A DNA stretch of 64,000 nt from Methanobrevibacter_A acididurans (lineage in GTDB: Archaea > Methanobacteriota > Methanobacteria > Methanobacteriales > Methanobacteriaceae): positions 372,001 through 436,000 of the forward strand of contig NZ_CP166991.1 in the NCBI RefSeq assembly GCF_046197875.1. The letters run 5' to 3'. Of the stretch, positions 8,835 through 17,396 are shown one piece after another. A model generated the notes under the pieces. That model saw only the letters and a list, made by a program, of their open reading frames with translations. It made no database searches and was not told the origin of the DNA. Numbering within the stretch: position 1 is the stretch's first letter; every line of letters begins with the position of its first letter. The position numbers and the translations under genes were made by a program.

Positions 8835-9737
8835 ATGAAAGAAACTAGAATATCACTTGAAAAATTAGGAATCCATGAAGCCACAACTGAATATGTGTCA
8901 AATAAAAGATTTAATGATAAAGGACAATACCGTTTAGAAGTTCCAGGAATTCAAACTCCAAATGCATTAAGTTCCCTCATTAATGCTTGTGAAGATGAAA
9001 ATATAATAATCCACAGAGCCACACAAACTAAAGGAATCATGTTTTTAAGAGATTCTGAAATAAACGAAATGGTGGAATTAGCAAAAAGTGCTCAAATTGA
9101 ACTATTTTTAAGTGTAGGTCCTAGAGCAACTTATGATACTAGTGCAACAGTCCAAACATCAGAAGGAAAACGTATAGGGTATCGTCTTAGAGGATTCGAT
9201 AACCTCGTATACGCTATTGAAGATGTTAAAAGAGCAACAAATTTAGGTGTTAGAGGAATACTCCTATATGATGAAGGTTTACTTTATGCATTATCCCAAA
9301 TGAGAGGAAATGAGGAAATACCTAAAGATACTCATTTCAAATTATCTGCACATGCAGGATGCAGTAATCCTGCATCAGCTAAACTATTTGAAAAAATAGG
9401 ATTAAATTCATTAAATCCAGTTAGAGATTTACAAATACCAATGCTTGCAAGTATGCGAAAAACAATTAATATTCCTATAGATATCCATACAGAAAACCCT
9501 AAATCAACTGGAGGATTCATAAGACATTATGAAGTTCCAGACATGATTAAAGTAGCAAGTCCAATATATTTAAAAACCGGAGGATCAATCGCTAAAACTC
9601 ATAACTGGGACACTACAAATACTGAGGCTAAATTAAGAATAAAACAAGTTGGATTAGTACAAGATGTTATAGACAGATATTATCCAGAAGCAAAAATGTC
9701 TCCAAAATCTTCTAAAGATTTAGCAATACCATTATAA
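8835..9737 (+). CDS. U32-peptidase-like / TIM-barrel protein of the carboxylic-acid cluster
   Basis: 300 residues, soluble, with repeated beta/alpha units. Notable stretches are IIHRATQTKGIMFL, ELFLSVGPRATYDTSATVQTSEGKRIGYRLRG, GVRGILLYDEGLLYAL, KLSAHAGCSNPASAKLFEKIGLNSLNPVRDL and IPIDIHTENP. The order of strands and the SAHAGCSNP...LGLN-type motif resemble U32-family barrels, but the family is not certain and no protease function should be assumed. It starts 14 nt after the MmgE/PrpD gene with AAAGGTATA before the ATG, so it is part of the same operon. Invariant His, Asp and Glu in the IDIHTENP stretch are candidate active-site residues. Confidence 0.5.
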   Translation: MKETRISLEKLGIHEATTEYVSNKRFNDKGQYRLEVPGIQTPNALSSLINACEDENIIIHRATQTKGIMFLRDSEINEMVELAKSAQIELFLSVGPRATYDTSATVQTSEGKRIGYRLRGFDNLVYAIEDVKRATNLGVRGILLYDEGLLYALSQMRGNEEIPKDTHFKLSAHAGCSNPASAKLFEKIGLNSLNPVRDLQIPMLASMRKTINIPIDIHTENPKSTGGFIRHYEVPDMIKVASPIYLKTGGSIAKTHNWDTTNTEAKLRIKQVGLVQDVIDRYYPEAKMSPKSSKDLAIPL

Positions 9738-9768
9738 CAAAATTCACTTAAAAGGAAAAAAAATATTT

Positions 9769-10611
9769 ATGGATTTAACTAAAGAAGTATCAAAAGCGGT
9801 AATACAAGCAAGTACAACATATCCTAAAAATCGTTTAACAGCTTTTAAAAAAGCTATAAAAAACGAAACTAATGACAATGCAAAATGGGCTTTAAAAATC
9901 ATGATGAAAAATGAGGAAATCGCTAAAAATAAAAAATTACCTATGTGTGATGACACAGGTATTCCTCATATTTTCATAGAGCAAGGAAAAAATTCTCCCA
10001 TATCTATTGAAATTTTAAATGAAATCCAATTAGGTATTGCTGAAGGTTTAAAAAAATTACCAGGAAGACCAATGGCAGTTAAAGGTCAAGATATAGAAAG
10101 AATTGAACAATCTCAAGGATTATATGATTCACCTTCAATGGTTAAACCTGCACCAATATTATTAGATAAATCTTATAATGAAAACACAAAAATACATATC
10201 TTACTCCTAGGTGGAGGTCCAGAAATAAGAGCAAAAACTTATAGAGTTTTCCATAAACATTCATATGAAGAAGTATTAAATTTTGCAATTGGCTGGTTAA
10301 AATCATCTCTTCCAATGTTAGGTTGCACACCGTCTATTCCCTGTATCGGTATAGGCCGTACACATTTTGAAGCATCTTCCTTAATGATTAAATCAATGAT
10401 TTATGGAGATTTATCTAATCAATCAAATTTAGAACAATTAATATCAAATGAGATAAATAAAACTAATATTGGCCCAATGGGTTTAGGTGGAGACACTACA
10501 GTTTTAGGTTCTTTTATTCAAATTGGGAATCAAAGAGCAAGTGGTGTTAGAATCGTTTCTATTAGACCTTCCTGTTTTGTTGAACCTAGAGTTGCTACAA
10601 TTACATTGTAA
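9769..10611 (+). CDS. Fumarate hydratase class I alpha-type Fe-S hydro-lyase, no beta partner nearby
   Basis: 280 residues, the size of the alpha (N-terminal) part of class I fumarase or L-tartrate dehydratase. The three Cys expected to hold a [4Fe-4S] cluster are all in recognisable contexts: MCDDTGIP, MLGCTPSIPCIGIGRTHFEAS and RPSCFVEPRVATI. GPMGLGGDTTVLG matches the family Gly-rich block. No beta subunit (TtdB-like) gene is seen in the window, whereas fumarase needs one, so it may act alone on another hydroxy-acid or pair with a distant subunit. It sits between the U32-like gene and the citrate-synthase-fold gene. Confidence 0.83.
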   Translation: MDLTKEVSKAVIQASTTYPKNRLTAFKKAIKNETNDNAKWALKIMMKNEEIAKNKKLPMCDDTGIPHIFIEQGKNSPISIEILNEIQLGIAEGLKKLPGRPMAVKGQDIERIEQSQGLYDSPSMVKPAPILLDKSYNENTKIHILLLGGGPEIRAKTYRVFHKHSYEEVLNFAIGWLKSSLPMLGCTPSIPCIGIGRTHFEASSLMIKSMIYGDLSNQSNLEQLISNEINKTNIGPMGLGGDTTVLGSFIQIGNQRASGVRIVSIRPSCFVEPRVATITL

Positions 10612-10658
10612 AAATAAAATACTAATCTAATTAATTAAAATTTATAAGGAAAAAAATC

Positions 10659-11495
10659 ATGGAACCTGAGAAACCAATATTAAAAAAAGGATTCAAAATA
10701 CCTGAACATAATTTAAGAACATCAATAACTAAAGTAGAACCTGATAAAATAATAACTAGAGGATATTCTCAAGATGATTTAATAGGTAATTTAAGTTTTT
10801 CTGATATGATATTTTTACTATTAAAAGGAGAATTACCTAATGAAAAACAATCTAAAATATTTTCACATGTATTAGTAAGTTTTTCAGATCATGGAGTTAC
10901 TCCACCAAGTACACAAGCAACAAGAATAATTGCATCATCAGGATCACCAATTAATAATTCTGTTGCAGGGGGCCTGTTAAGTTTTGGAAAAAATCATGCA
11001 GGGGCGATAGAAAAATCAATGAAACTCTTTCAGGATAGTATTAAAAGTTTAAACCTTGAAAATCATAAAGCTGAAGATGAAAACAAATTAATATCTAAAT
11101 TAGCAATAAAAATAGTGAATAATTATTCTAAACAAAATTTCAAGATTCCAGGTTTTGGTCATAGATACCATCATAAAGATCCAAGGGCAGTTAAACTTTT
11201 ATCATTAGCTATTAATGAAGGAGTTATAGGTCCACATACCAAGTTAGCATTAGTTATTGAAAGTTTATTATATGAAAAAAAAGGTATAAAAATGAATGTT
11301 GATGGTGCTAATGCAGGAATACTTTCTGATTTAGGATTTGATAGTAGATTAGGTTTAGGAATATTCATGATAAGTAGAGTGCCAGGTTTAGTTGCTCATA
11401 GTTATGAAGAAATGACAGAAGAAGAAGAATTTCGTAGATTCTGTGATTTAGAAGATATAACCTATGAAGGTCAAGATTTTACTTCATTTGATTAA
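10659..11495 (+). CDS. Citryl-CoA lyase / citrate-synthase-fold protein
   Basis: 278 residues, clearly shorter than citrate synthase (about 380) and in the range of citryl-CoA-lyase-like proteins. Citrate-synthase landmarks in order: ITRGYSQDDLIGNLSFSDMIFLLLKGELP, FSDHGVTPPSTQATRIIAS, GGLLSFGKNHAGAIE, the catalytic-type His of GFGHRYHHKDPR and MNVDGANAGILSDLGF with the Asp that corresponds to the citrate synthase general base. It would form or break a carbon-carbon bond between an acyl-CoA and an oxo-acid. With MmgE/PrpD and the Fe-S hydro-lyase next door, a methylcitrate-like or citramalate-like route is plausible but unproven. Confidence 0.83.
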   Translation: MEPEKPILKKGFKIPEHNLRTSITKVEPDKIITRGYSQDDLIGNLSFSDMIFLLLKGELPNEKQSKIFSHVLVSFSDHGVTPPSTQATRIIASSGSPINNSVAGGLLSFGKNHAGAIEKSMKLFQDSIKSLNLENHKAEDENKLISKLAIKIVNNYSKQNFKIPGFGHRYHHKDPRAVKLLSLAINEGVIGPHTKLALVIESLLYEKKGIKMNVDGANAGILSDLGFDSRLGLGIFMISRVPGLVAHSYEEMTEEEEFRRFCDLEDITYEGQDFTSFD

Positions 11496-11515
11496 AAAAA
11501 AATAAGGTGATTTTT

Positions 11516-12028
11516 ATGGATTTTTTTGAAACAATAAATAAAAGATATAGTGTTCGAGGATTTAAAGATAAGAAAGTTGAAAAGGAAAAATTAAATCAAA
11601 TTTTAGAAGCAGGTAGACGTGCCCCAACAGGGGTAAATTATCAACCTATTAAAATTTTTGTCATAGATACTGAAAAAAATAAAGAATTATTAAAAGAAAT
11701 ATACCCTCAACCTTGGTTTTTTGAAGCACCATTAGTTATATGTGTTGCTGCATCACATAAAGAAGCATGGACTAGACCATGGGATGGTAAAAACATAGCT
11801 GAGATAGATGCAAGTATAGTTATGGATCATATGATATTAGCAGCTACTGCATTAGGTTTAGGGACTTGTTATATTGCTGCATTTAAACCATATGCTGCAT
11901 TAAAGTTATTTGATTACGATGAAACTTTAGAACCAATTTTATTCACACCTTTAGGTTATCCCAATGCAGAACCTAGTGAACGAAATAATGTTAGAAAAAA
12001 TTTAACTGATTTAGTTATTTATAAATAA
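11516..12028 (+). CDS. Nitroreductase family FMN-dependent oxidoreductase
   Basis: 170 residues from the ATG at 11516, which lies at normal spacing from AAGGTGA; the in-frame GTG at 11507 is part of that site. Family features are KRYSVRGFKDKKVEKEKLNQILEAGRRAPTGVNYQP, which binds FMN phosphate, and the C-terminal ALGLGTCYIAAFKP. It probably reduces flavin or quinone-like compounds with NAD(P)H; the natural substrate is unknown. It follows the citrate-synthase-fold gene closely and may end the carboxylic-acid transcript. A second, different nitroreductase lies at 55.4-55.9 kb. Confidence 0.88.
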   Translation: MDFFETINKRYSVRGFKDKKVEKEKLNQILEAGRRAPTGVNYQPIKIFVIDTEKNKELLKEIYPQPWFFEAPLVICVAASHKEAWTRPWDGKNIAEIDASIVMDHMILAATALGLGTCYIAAFKPYAALKLFDYDETLEPILFTPLGYPNAEPSERNNVRKNLTDLVIYK

Positions 12029-12224
12029 AATAAACTTTTTTTTACACTAAAAACTTATAATTACTTTAAATTTTTCATTTTTTTAAAAATTTATTTCATA
12101 AAGCTTTTAAAACATGATAAATATATATTCATTCATCTAAATTTTTAATAAAAATTTTATCATTTTTTTTAAAAACTAATGATTTACAAAATTTTTCTTA
12201 ACAATTAAATGGGGTTTTATAAAA

Positions 12225-13223
12225 ATGGTTAAAAATAAAATTTTGATTGTGGAAGATGAAAAAATAACAGCAATGGATTTAAAGTTTAAATTAGAAGATT
12301 TAAATTATGAAATTTGTGGTATGGCTGTAAATGGTGTTGATGCTATAAACTTAGCAAATAAAGAAAAACCAGATTTAGTATTAATGGACATAACTCTTAA
12401 AGGAGAAATGAATGGTATTAATGCGGCTAAGTCAATTTTAAATGAAAATATCCCTTTAATATTTTTAACTTCTCATACTGATGAAGATACTTTTAAAGAA
12501 GCTAACCAAGTACCTTCCTATGGTTTTTTAAACAAACCTTTTGACATGTTAAAACTAGAAAGAACTATCAAATTGGCTTTAAACAGATCAAAAATAGAAT
12601 TGGATAAACTTCAAATGTCTAAAGGTGAAACTTCTATTTTAGCCACTCAAAATCCTAAATTACATGAACAAGCTGTAATAGAATTTGAAGCAGGGAAAAA
12701 ATATAAAAATGAATTTTTAACAAAAAGAAAAGCAAATAATACTTTCACAGTTTTAATAATTGAAGATGAATCTATAACTGCTTTAGATTTAAAAGCTAAA
12801 ATTGAAGATTTTGGATATAATGTACTTGGAATTGAAGACAATGGTGAAAAAGCTATTGAATTAGCTAAAGATAAAAAACCAGATTTAATTTTAATGGATA
12901 TATCTTTAAAAGGTTCAATTTCTGGTATTGATGTATCTAAGCAAATTTCTCATTTGAATATTCCTATAGTTTATTTAACTGGTAGTTCTAATGATGAGAA
13001 TATTAAAAATGCTTTAGAAACAGCACCTTATGGTTTTATTAGTAAACCGATTTTTGATTTAGAATTAGAACAAATTTTAGAGTTAACTTTAATTAAACAT
13101 ACAGATGATTTTGAAAAAATCTTTGGAACCGAAATTTCACAGACTCCGGATTCACAATCAACTAACAAGTCAAAAAAAGAACCTAAATTTAAATCTTTAA
13201 TTCGAGGAATATTGAAAAAATAA
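12225..13223 (+). CDS. Orphan response regulator with two receiver domains
   Basis: 332 residues: REC domain 1 at about 5-120 (acidic pair EDE at 10-12, phospho-acceptor D55 in LVLMDITLKG, Lys104 in NKPF), a linker of about 50 residues, then REC domain 2 at about 174-290 (EDE 180-182, D225 in LILMDISLKG, Lys274 in SKPI). All phosphorylation residues are intact in both domains. There is no DNA-binding, HisKA or enzymatic output domain; the C-terminus is a short basic tail. No histidine kinase lies nearby, so the partner is elsewhere. The halves resemble each other, suggesting internal duplication. It probably works by phospho-relay or protein interaction. Confidence 0.9.
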   Translation: MVKNKILIVEDEKITAMDLKFKLEDLNYEICGMAVNGVDAINLANKEKPDLVLMDITLKGEMNGINAAKSILNENIPLIFLTSHTDEDTFKEANQVPSYGFLNKPFDMLKLERTIKLALNRSKIELDKLQMSKGETSILATQNPKLHEQAVIEFEAGKKYKNEFLTKRKANNTFTVLIIEDESITALDLKAKIEDFGYNVLGIEDNGEKAIELAKDKKPDLILMDISLKGSISGIDVSKQISHLNIPIVYLTGSSNDENIKNALETAPYGFISKPIFDLELEQILELTLIKHTDDFEKIFGTEISQTPDSQSTNKSKKEPKFKSLIRGILKK

Positions 13224-13290
13224 TTTCTCATCTTTCATATTTTTCATTAGATATACTATTTTAATAAAAAAATTTTTGTAGTTAACTAAT

Positions 13291-13689
13291 ATGATGCCTA
13301 AATTTATTTTTGCAAAAAATCAGAATGAAATGTATAAAACTGCTGATTTATTAGAAGAAAAAAAATACAAAGTAAAATCTGAGGATAAAAATTATATTCT
13401 CCTTAGAAAAAATGCTTATGGAAATATTCTTATTCATATTGCAATTATTCTAATTGCACTATTCTATTTTAATTATATAATAATAATTACAATTTTATAC
13501 TTTTTATATAATTTTTATAAAAATTCAGTTGTGATTTTAATAACAACAGAATCTAAAGATGAAGATGGAAACCCACTAGATTTTATTAAATTAGAAGATT
13601 TAGAAGATTTTTATTCAGGTCCTGGAAATCAAGATAGAGATATGATTGAAGATTTTAAAAATGTTATTAAAAAAAGTAGAAAGAAATAA
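13291..13689 (+). CDS. Hypothetical protein with a central membrane hairpin
   Basis: 132 residues of no recognised family. The N-terminal 45 residues resemble a small alpha/beta domain (NQNEMYKTADLLEEKKYKVKSED), followed by strongly hydrophobic residues at about 48-75, probably one or two membrane helices, then an acidic soluble tail. No clear ribosome site precedes the ATG pair at 13291. It lies 67 nt after the double-receiver gene on the same strand and could be co-transcribed with it. Confidence 0.55.
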   Translation: MMPKFIFAKNQNEMYKTADLLEEKKYKVKSEDKNYILLRKNAYGNILIHIAIILIALFYFNYIIIITILYFLYNFYKNSVVILITTESKDEDGNPLDFIKLEDLEDFYSGPGNQDRDMIEDFKNVIKKSRKK

Positions 13690-13851
13690 ACTTTTTTTTA
13701 TTTTTTCAAATATCTATATATACTAAAAAATTTTAATAGTATAGTAATAATTTGATGATTAAAAATTTTTAAATAGAAAGTTTTTTTCAAAAAATTATTT
13801 TTAAAAAATAATAATTTTAATTTATGATATTCTTTTTTGGAGAATTATGAT

Positions 13852-14214
13852 ATGAATTTAAGTAAAAACGAATTATTTGGAATAATCTTTTTCTTTGTTT
13901 TAGTTTCTTGGGCGATAGTACCATTTTTTATGTCAAGTTCATTCACATCATCTGATATTGGTTTTTCTGTGATTTTAATTGTCATAGGTTTAACTTATAT
14001 GTTATCTGCTTTTGTTCCTCAATGGAATAAATCTGCAATAATGTCAGATGGGGTTGTTTTTGTTTTAACTTCACTTGTTCTATTTTCAGGATCTGATCGA
14101 TTAATTTTCTTCATTTTTGGAGCAATTTTAATCTTTTTAGCATTTTTAGCTTATGGTAAAAGATTACCTCCTAAATTGTTGAAATATTTTTATAGGGAAC
14201 GATCTAAAAAATAA
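13852..14214 (+). CDS. Small four-helix membrane protein, hypothetical
   Basis: About 120 residues from the ATG at 13852, which has TTGGAG nine nt upstream; the TTG at 13837 overlaps this site and is unlikely. Hydrophobic segments at about 6-27, 33-55, 62-78 and 80-98 suggest four membrane helices, ending in a basic cytoplasmic-type tail (RLPPKLLKYFYRERSKK). No family recognised. It stands between the receiver/hypothetical pair and the ATP synthase operon. Confidence 0.6.
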   Translation: MNLSKNELFGIIFFFVLVSWAIVPFFMSSSFTSSDIGFSVILIVIGLTYMLSAFVPQWNKSAIMSDGVVFVLTSLVLFSGSDRLIFFIFGAILIFLAFLAYGKRLPPKLLKYFYRERSKK

Positions 14215-14255
14215 TGTCTTAAGAAAAATTTAATTTAATATTTTTTTTTAAGACA
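14215..14255 (+). terminator. Hairpin downstream of the small membrane protein gene
   Basis: TGTCTTAA at 14215-14222 pairs with TTAAGACA at 14248-14255, and the stem can extend inward with A-U pairs and one G-U pair. It starts directly at the preceding stop codon. The bases just after it are A-rich and a T-run comes only later, so it may protect a 3' end rather than be a classic terminator. Confidence 0.4.
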
Positions 14256-14409
14256 AAAAAAACTTGTTTTTATGAATTTTAAAAAAATTAAATTAATTAT
14301 TTTTTATTATAATATCTTTATATTATTGGTTTGCAATTTTTTATTAAAAAATAGGATTATTTTAAATAATTTTTGGTTTTTGAAACTAATTTTAGAATCA
14401 AATAGTAAA

Positions 14410-14421
14410 AGATATATATTA
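14410..14421 (+). promoter_or_regulatory. Putative TATA box of the ATP synthase operon
   Basis: AGATATATATTA about 40-50 nt before the start of the H subunit gene, inside an AT-rich leader; a purine-rich BRE-like stretch (AGTAAA) lies just upstream. The start codon has GGTGA before it, so a short 5' leader is expected. Confidence 0.35.
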
Positions 14422-14458
14422 ATCTAAATAGAAATTATTAATACCATGGTGATTTATT

Positions 14459-14773
14459 ATGGCAGGGATATCAGAATCTATTACACAAATTAAAAAAGCT
14501 GAAACTGATGCTGATACCTTAGTTGAAGATTCTAAATTAGAATCTTCCAATATTATCGAAGAATCAAAAGCGAAAGCTAGTGAATTTATCGATGCTGCTA
14601 AGGCATCCGCTAACGATGAAGCTAAAAATACTGTTTTTGATGCAGAAGAAAATGCAAAAAAAGAGGCAAAATCTATTACTGCACAATCCGAAAAGGACGC
14701 TCAAGCTCTTAAATCAAGTGCTATGAGTAATGTGGATGAAGCTGCTTCTTTTGTTGTCAAAAATATATTATAA
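14459..14773 (+). CDS. ahaH: A-type ATP synthase subunit H
   Basis: 104 residues, almost entirely predicted coiled coil rich in Ala, Glu, Lys and Ser, as expected for subunit H, which pairs with subunit E to form the peripheral stalk. First gene of the operon H-I-K-E-C-F-A-B-D. GGTGA lies 6 nt before the ATG, and its stop is 10 nt before the start of subunit I. No catalytic residues are expected. Identification rests mainly on position and coiled-coil character. Confidence 0.88.
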   Translation: MAGISESITQIKKAETDADTLVEDSKLESSNIIEESKAKASEFIDAAKASANDEAKNTVFDAEENAKKEAKSITAQSEKDAQALKSSAMSNVDEAASFVVKNIL

Positions 14774-14783
14774 CGTGAGAATA

Positions 14784-16784
14784 ATGTTCAAAACTGTGAG
14801 AATGCAAAAGCTTAAAATAATGGCATTGGATGAATATGTTCCAAATGTAGTGAAAAACCTACATGAGGAAGGTATTGTTCAAGTCGAAGATGTTTCTGAA
14901 AGCATTCAACAGAATCCAAAGACAGCTGAATTATTAGACCCTTCAAAAGTTACACCTTATACTGGTAAAATTTCTTCACTTCTTATGAAGACTACTAGTA
15001 TTTCTGAATTATTAGGTGATGCTTTAAGTGTTAATTCTGGAATTAAGGATAAACTTAAAGGTTTTATATCTCCAGAAATTCCAGTTTTACAAGATGTTGA
15101 AGATATGGATACTGAAAGTTTTATTAAGTATACAGAATCTATTTTAACTGAAGTGGGACCTTTAACTGATGAAGTTCAAGATAAGTTGGCTAAACTGGAT
15201 AGTGAAAAAAGTTCGCTTGAATCTAATATTAATGTTGCTAATAAACTTAAATCTGTTGATTTAGACTTAAGTTTATTAGAAGATTCAAAACATACTTCTT
15301 CTCTAGTAGGTCGGATGAATGTTGAATCTGTTGAGGAATATAAGAAAGAACTAAGCGAAATTACAGACCAACTCTTAATTGAAGAAGCTCATGATGAGGA
15401 TGAAGATTATAAAATCCTCATAACCGTAGTTCCTACAAATCTTAGAGATGATGTTTTTATTTTACTTAGAAAATTTGACTTTGAACGATTGGATACAACT
15501 GGTTTAGAAGGAAAACCTGATCAGGTTATTGCTAAATCAAATTCTAGAATCCAAGAAATTGAAGTTCAAAAATCCCAAGTTAATTCTAGCTTAAAAGATA
15601 TAGCTGATAAATGGGATGACAAAATACTTGTTTTAAAAGAACAATTAGAAATTGAAAAAGAAAGAAATGAGATTTACGCATCCTTTGGTAAAACTAAAAC
15701 TACCAAAGTATTAGAAGCATATGTACCTAAACCTAAAGTAGATAAAGCTATCGAAGTATTAGATAAAACTACTGAAGGTAATTATGTTTATGAATTAGAA
15801 GATATACAGGATAGAGATGAAGACGTTCCTATTCTTCAAAAAAATAATTCTTATGCAAAACCTTATGAAACTCTTGTGCAAATGTACGGACCTGTAAAAT
15901 ATAATGCTATTGATCCTACTATTTTTGTTGCAATAACATTTCCATTTTTCTTCGGTTTCTGTTTAACCGATGGTGGATATGGAATAATTGTAACTTTATT
16001 AGGATATTTATTATATAAAGGTATGGGAAAGATGAATGAAACTTTTTCCGACTTTGGAAAAATTGTTATGGCTTGTGGTATATGGGCTATAATACTGGGA
16101 TTAATTACTAATGGATTTATTGGAGATTTCTTTACAAGATTCCTTGGAATAACTATTCCTACAGTAATTCCTATGTTTGATGCTTTTAAACATCCAGCAA
16201 ATATTCTAATTGTTGCAATTGCTGTTGGTATTCTTTATACTAATATTGGTTTCATTATTGGAGCAATAAACAACCTTAGAAATGGGGATAAAAAAGAAGC
16301 ATTAGGTTCTCAAATAGTATGGTTTATCTTAGAAATAGGTATAATCTTACTAGCTGCAGGATATATGGTTCCAGCAATTGGTCAAATCGGAATTATAGCT
16401 GGTTTAGCATTAGTTGTATTAACCCTAATTTTACTAGTATATGCATCTGGAATATATGGTGTGATGGATGTATTTGGATTTTTAGGAGATGTTTTATCAT
16501 ATGCTCGTCTTTTAGCTCTTTGTTTAGCTACTGGTGGTATTGCTATGACAGTAAATATCTTAGCACAACTTGTGGGAACATCTATTCCATATGTAGGAAT
16601 AATAATAGCTGTAATTTTATTTATCTTTGGACATATTGCAAATTTTGCATTCCAAGTATTAGGTGCTGGAGTTAATGCATTACGTTTAAACTATGTAGAA
16701 TTTTTCGGACAATTCTTTGTTAACGGAAAAAACATGTTTGAACCATTTAAAGCAAAAAGAAAATTTACTAAAGTCAAAAGATAA
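14784..16784 (+). CDS. atpI: A-type ATP synthase subunit I (a-subunit homologue)
   Basis: 666 residues. The N-terminal half is a soluble, coiled-coil-rich arm (about 1-370) that joins the peripheral stalks. The C-terminal half has about seven to eight membrane helices beginning near VAITFPFFFGFCLTDGGYG and containing LGDVLSYARLLALCLATGGIAM, whose Arg is the conserved charge facing the proteolipid ring. The start at 14784 gives MFKTVRMQKLKIMAL, the usual N-terminus; an in-frame extension upstream lies inside the H gene and has no ribosome site. Confidence 0.95.
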   Translation: MFKTVRMQKLKIMALDEYVPNVVKNLHEEGIVQVEDVSESIQQNPKTAELLDPSKVTPYTGKISSLLMKTTSISELLGDALSVNSGIKDKLKGFISPEIPVLQDVEDMDTESFIKYTESILTEVGPLTDEVQDKLAKLDSEKSSLESNINVANKLKSVDLDLSLLEDSKHTSSLVGRMNVESVEEYKKELSEITDQLLIEEAHDEDEDYKILITVVPTNLRDDVFILLRKFDFERLDTTGLEGKPDQVIAKSNSRIQEIEVQKSQVNSSLKDIADKWDDKILVLKEQLEIEKERNEIYASFGKTKTTKVLEAYVPKPKVDKAIEVLDKTTEGNYVYELEDIQDRDEDVPILQKNNSYAKPYETLVQMYGPVKYNAIDPTIFVAITFPFFFGFCLTDGGYGIIVTLLGYLLYKGMGKMNETFSDFGKIVMACGIWAIILGLITNGFIGDFFTRFLGITIPTVIPMFDAFKHPANILIVAIAVGILYTNIGFIIGAINNLRNGDKKEALGSQIVWFILEIGIILLAAGYMVPAIGQIGIIAGLALVVLTLILLVYASGIYGVMDVFGFLGDVLSYARLLALCLATGGIAMTVNILAQLVGTSIPYVGIIIAVILFIFGHIANFAFQVLGAGVNALRLNYVEFFGQFFVNGKNMFEPFKAKRKFTKVKR

Positions 16785-16897
16785 TTTTGCTTACAAAAAT
16801 TAAACTTAAAAATTTTTATAAAATTAAATATTTTTATACAATTACAAAATTTAAATTTCAAATAAATATTATAAACTAATTAAAAGGAGAATAAATT

Positions 16898-17383
16898 ATG
16901 GTGGAAATTGTATTAGGTACTGCACTTGCAGCTGTTGGAGCTGGAGTAGCAGTTGGTTTCGCAGGTTTAGGATCAGGTTTAGGTCAAGGTTTCGCAGCAT
17001 CTGGTGCTGTTGGAGCTGTAGCAGAAGATAATAGTATGTTCGCACGTGGTATCATCTTTTCAGCTTTATGTGAAACCCAAGCTATCTACGGATTCTTAAT
17101 TGCAATCTTATTAATGGTATTTTCAGGATTACTCGGTGGTGGAGCTGGATTAAGTACTGCTGCAGGTATTGTAGCAATTGGTTCAGGTGCAGCTATTGGA
17201 TTTGCAGGACTCGGTTCTGGTATGGGTCAAGGTCTTGCAGCAGGTTCATCTGTTGGTGCTGTAGTTGAAGATAATAGTATGTTCGCACGTGGTATTATTT
17301 TCTCAGCATTAGAAGAAACCCAAGCTATTTACGGATTCCTTATAGCTATCTTACTTATGGTATTCGGTGGAATATTAGCCTAG
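16898..17383 (+). CDS. atpK: A-type ATP synthase subunit K (double-hairpin proteolipid)
   Basis: 161 residues forming two tandem helical hairpins that are clear internal duplicates (GFAGLGSG...GQG...AVxEDNSMFARGIIFSAL twice). Each hairpin keeps an ion-binding Glu: E59 in CETQAIYG and E140 in EETQAIYG. Gln at 30 and at about 111 lies in the GxGQG motif of the other helix. The c-ring uses H+ or Na+; the residues do not settle which. AAAGGAGA precedes the ATG. A 113-nt AT-rich gap separates it from subunit I and could hold an internal promoter to raise K expression. Confidence 0.96.
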   Translation: MVEIVLGTALAAVGAGVAVGFAGLGSGLGQGFAASGAVGAVAEDNSMFARGIIFSALCETQAIYGFLIAILLMVFSGLLGGGAGLSTAAGIVAIGSGAAIGFAGLGSGMGQGLAAGSSVGAVVEDNSMFARGIIFSALEETQAIYGFLIAILLMVFGGILA

Positions 17384-17396
17384 GAGGTCAAATATA

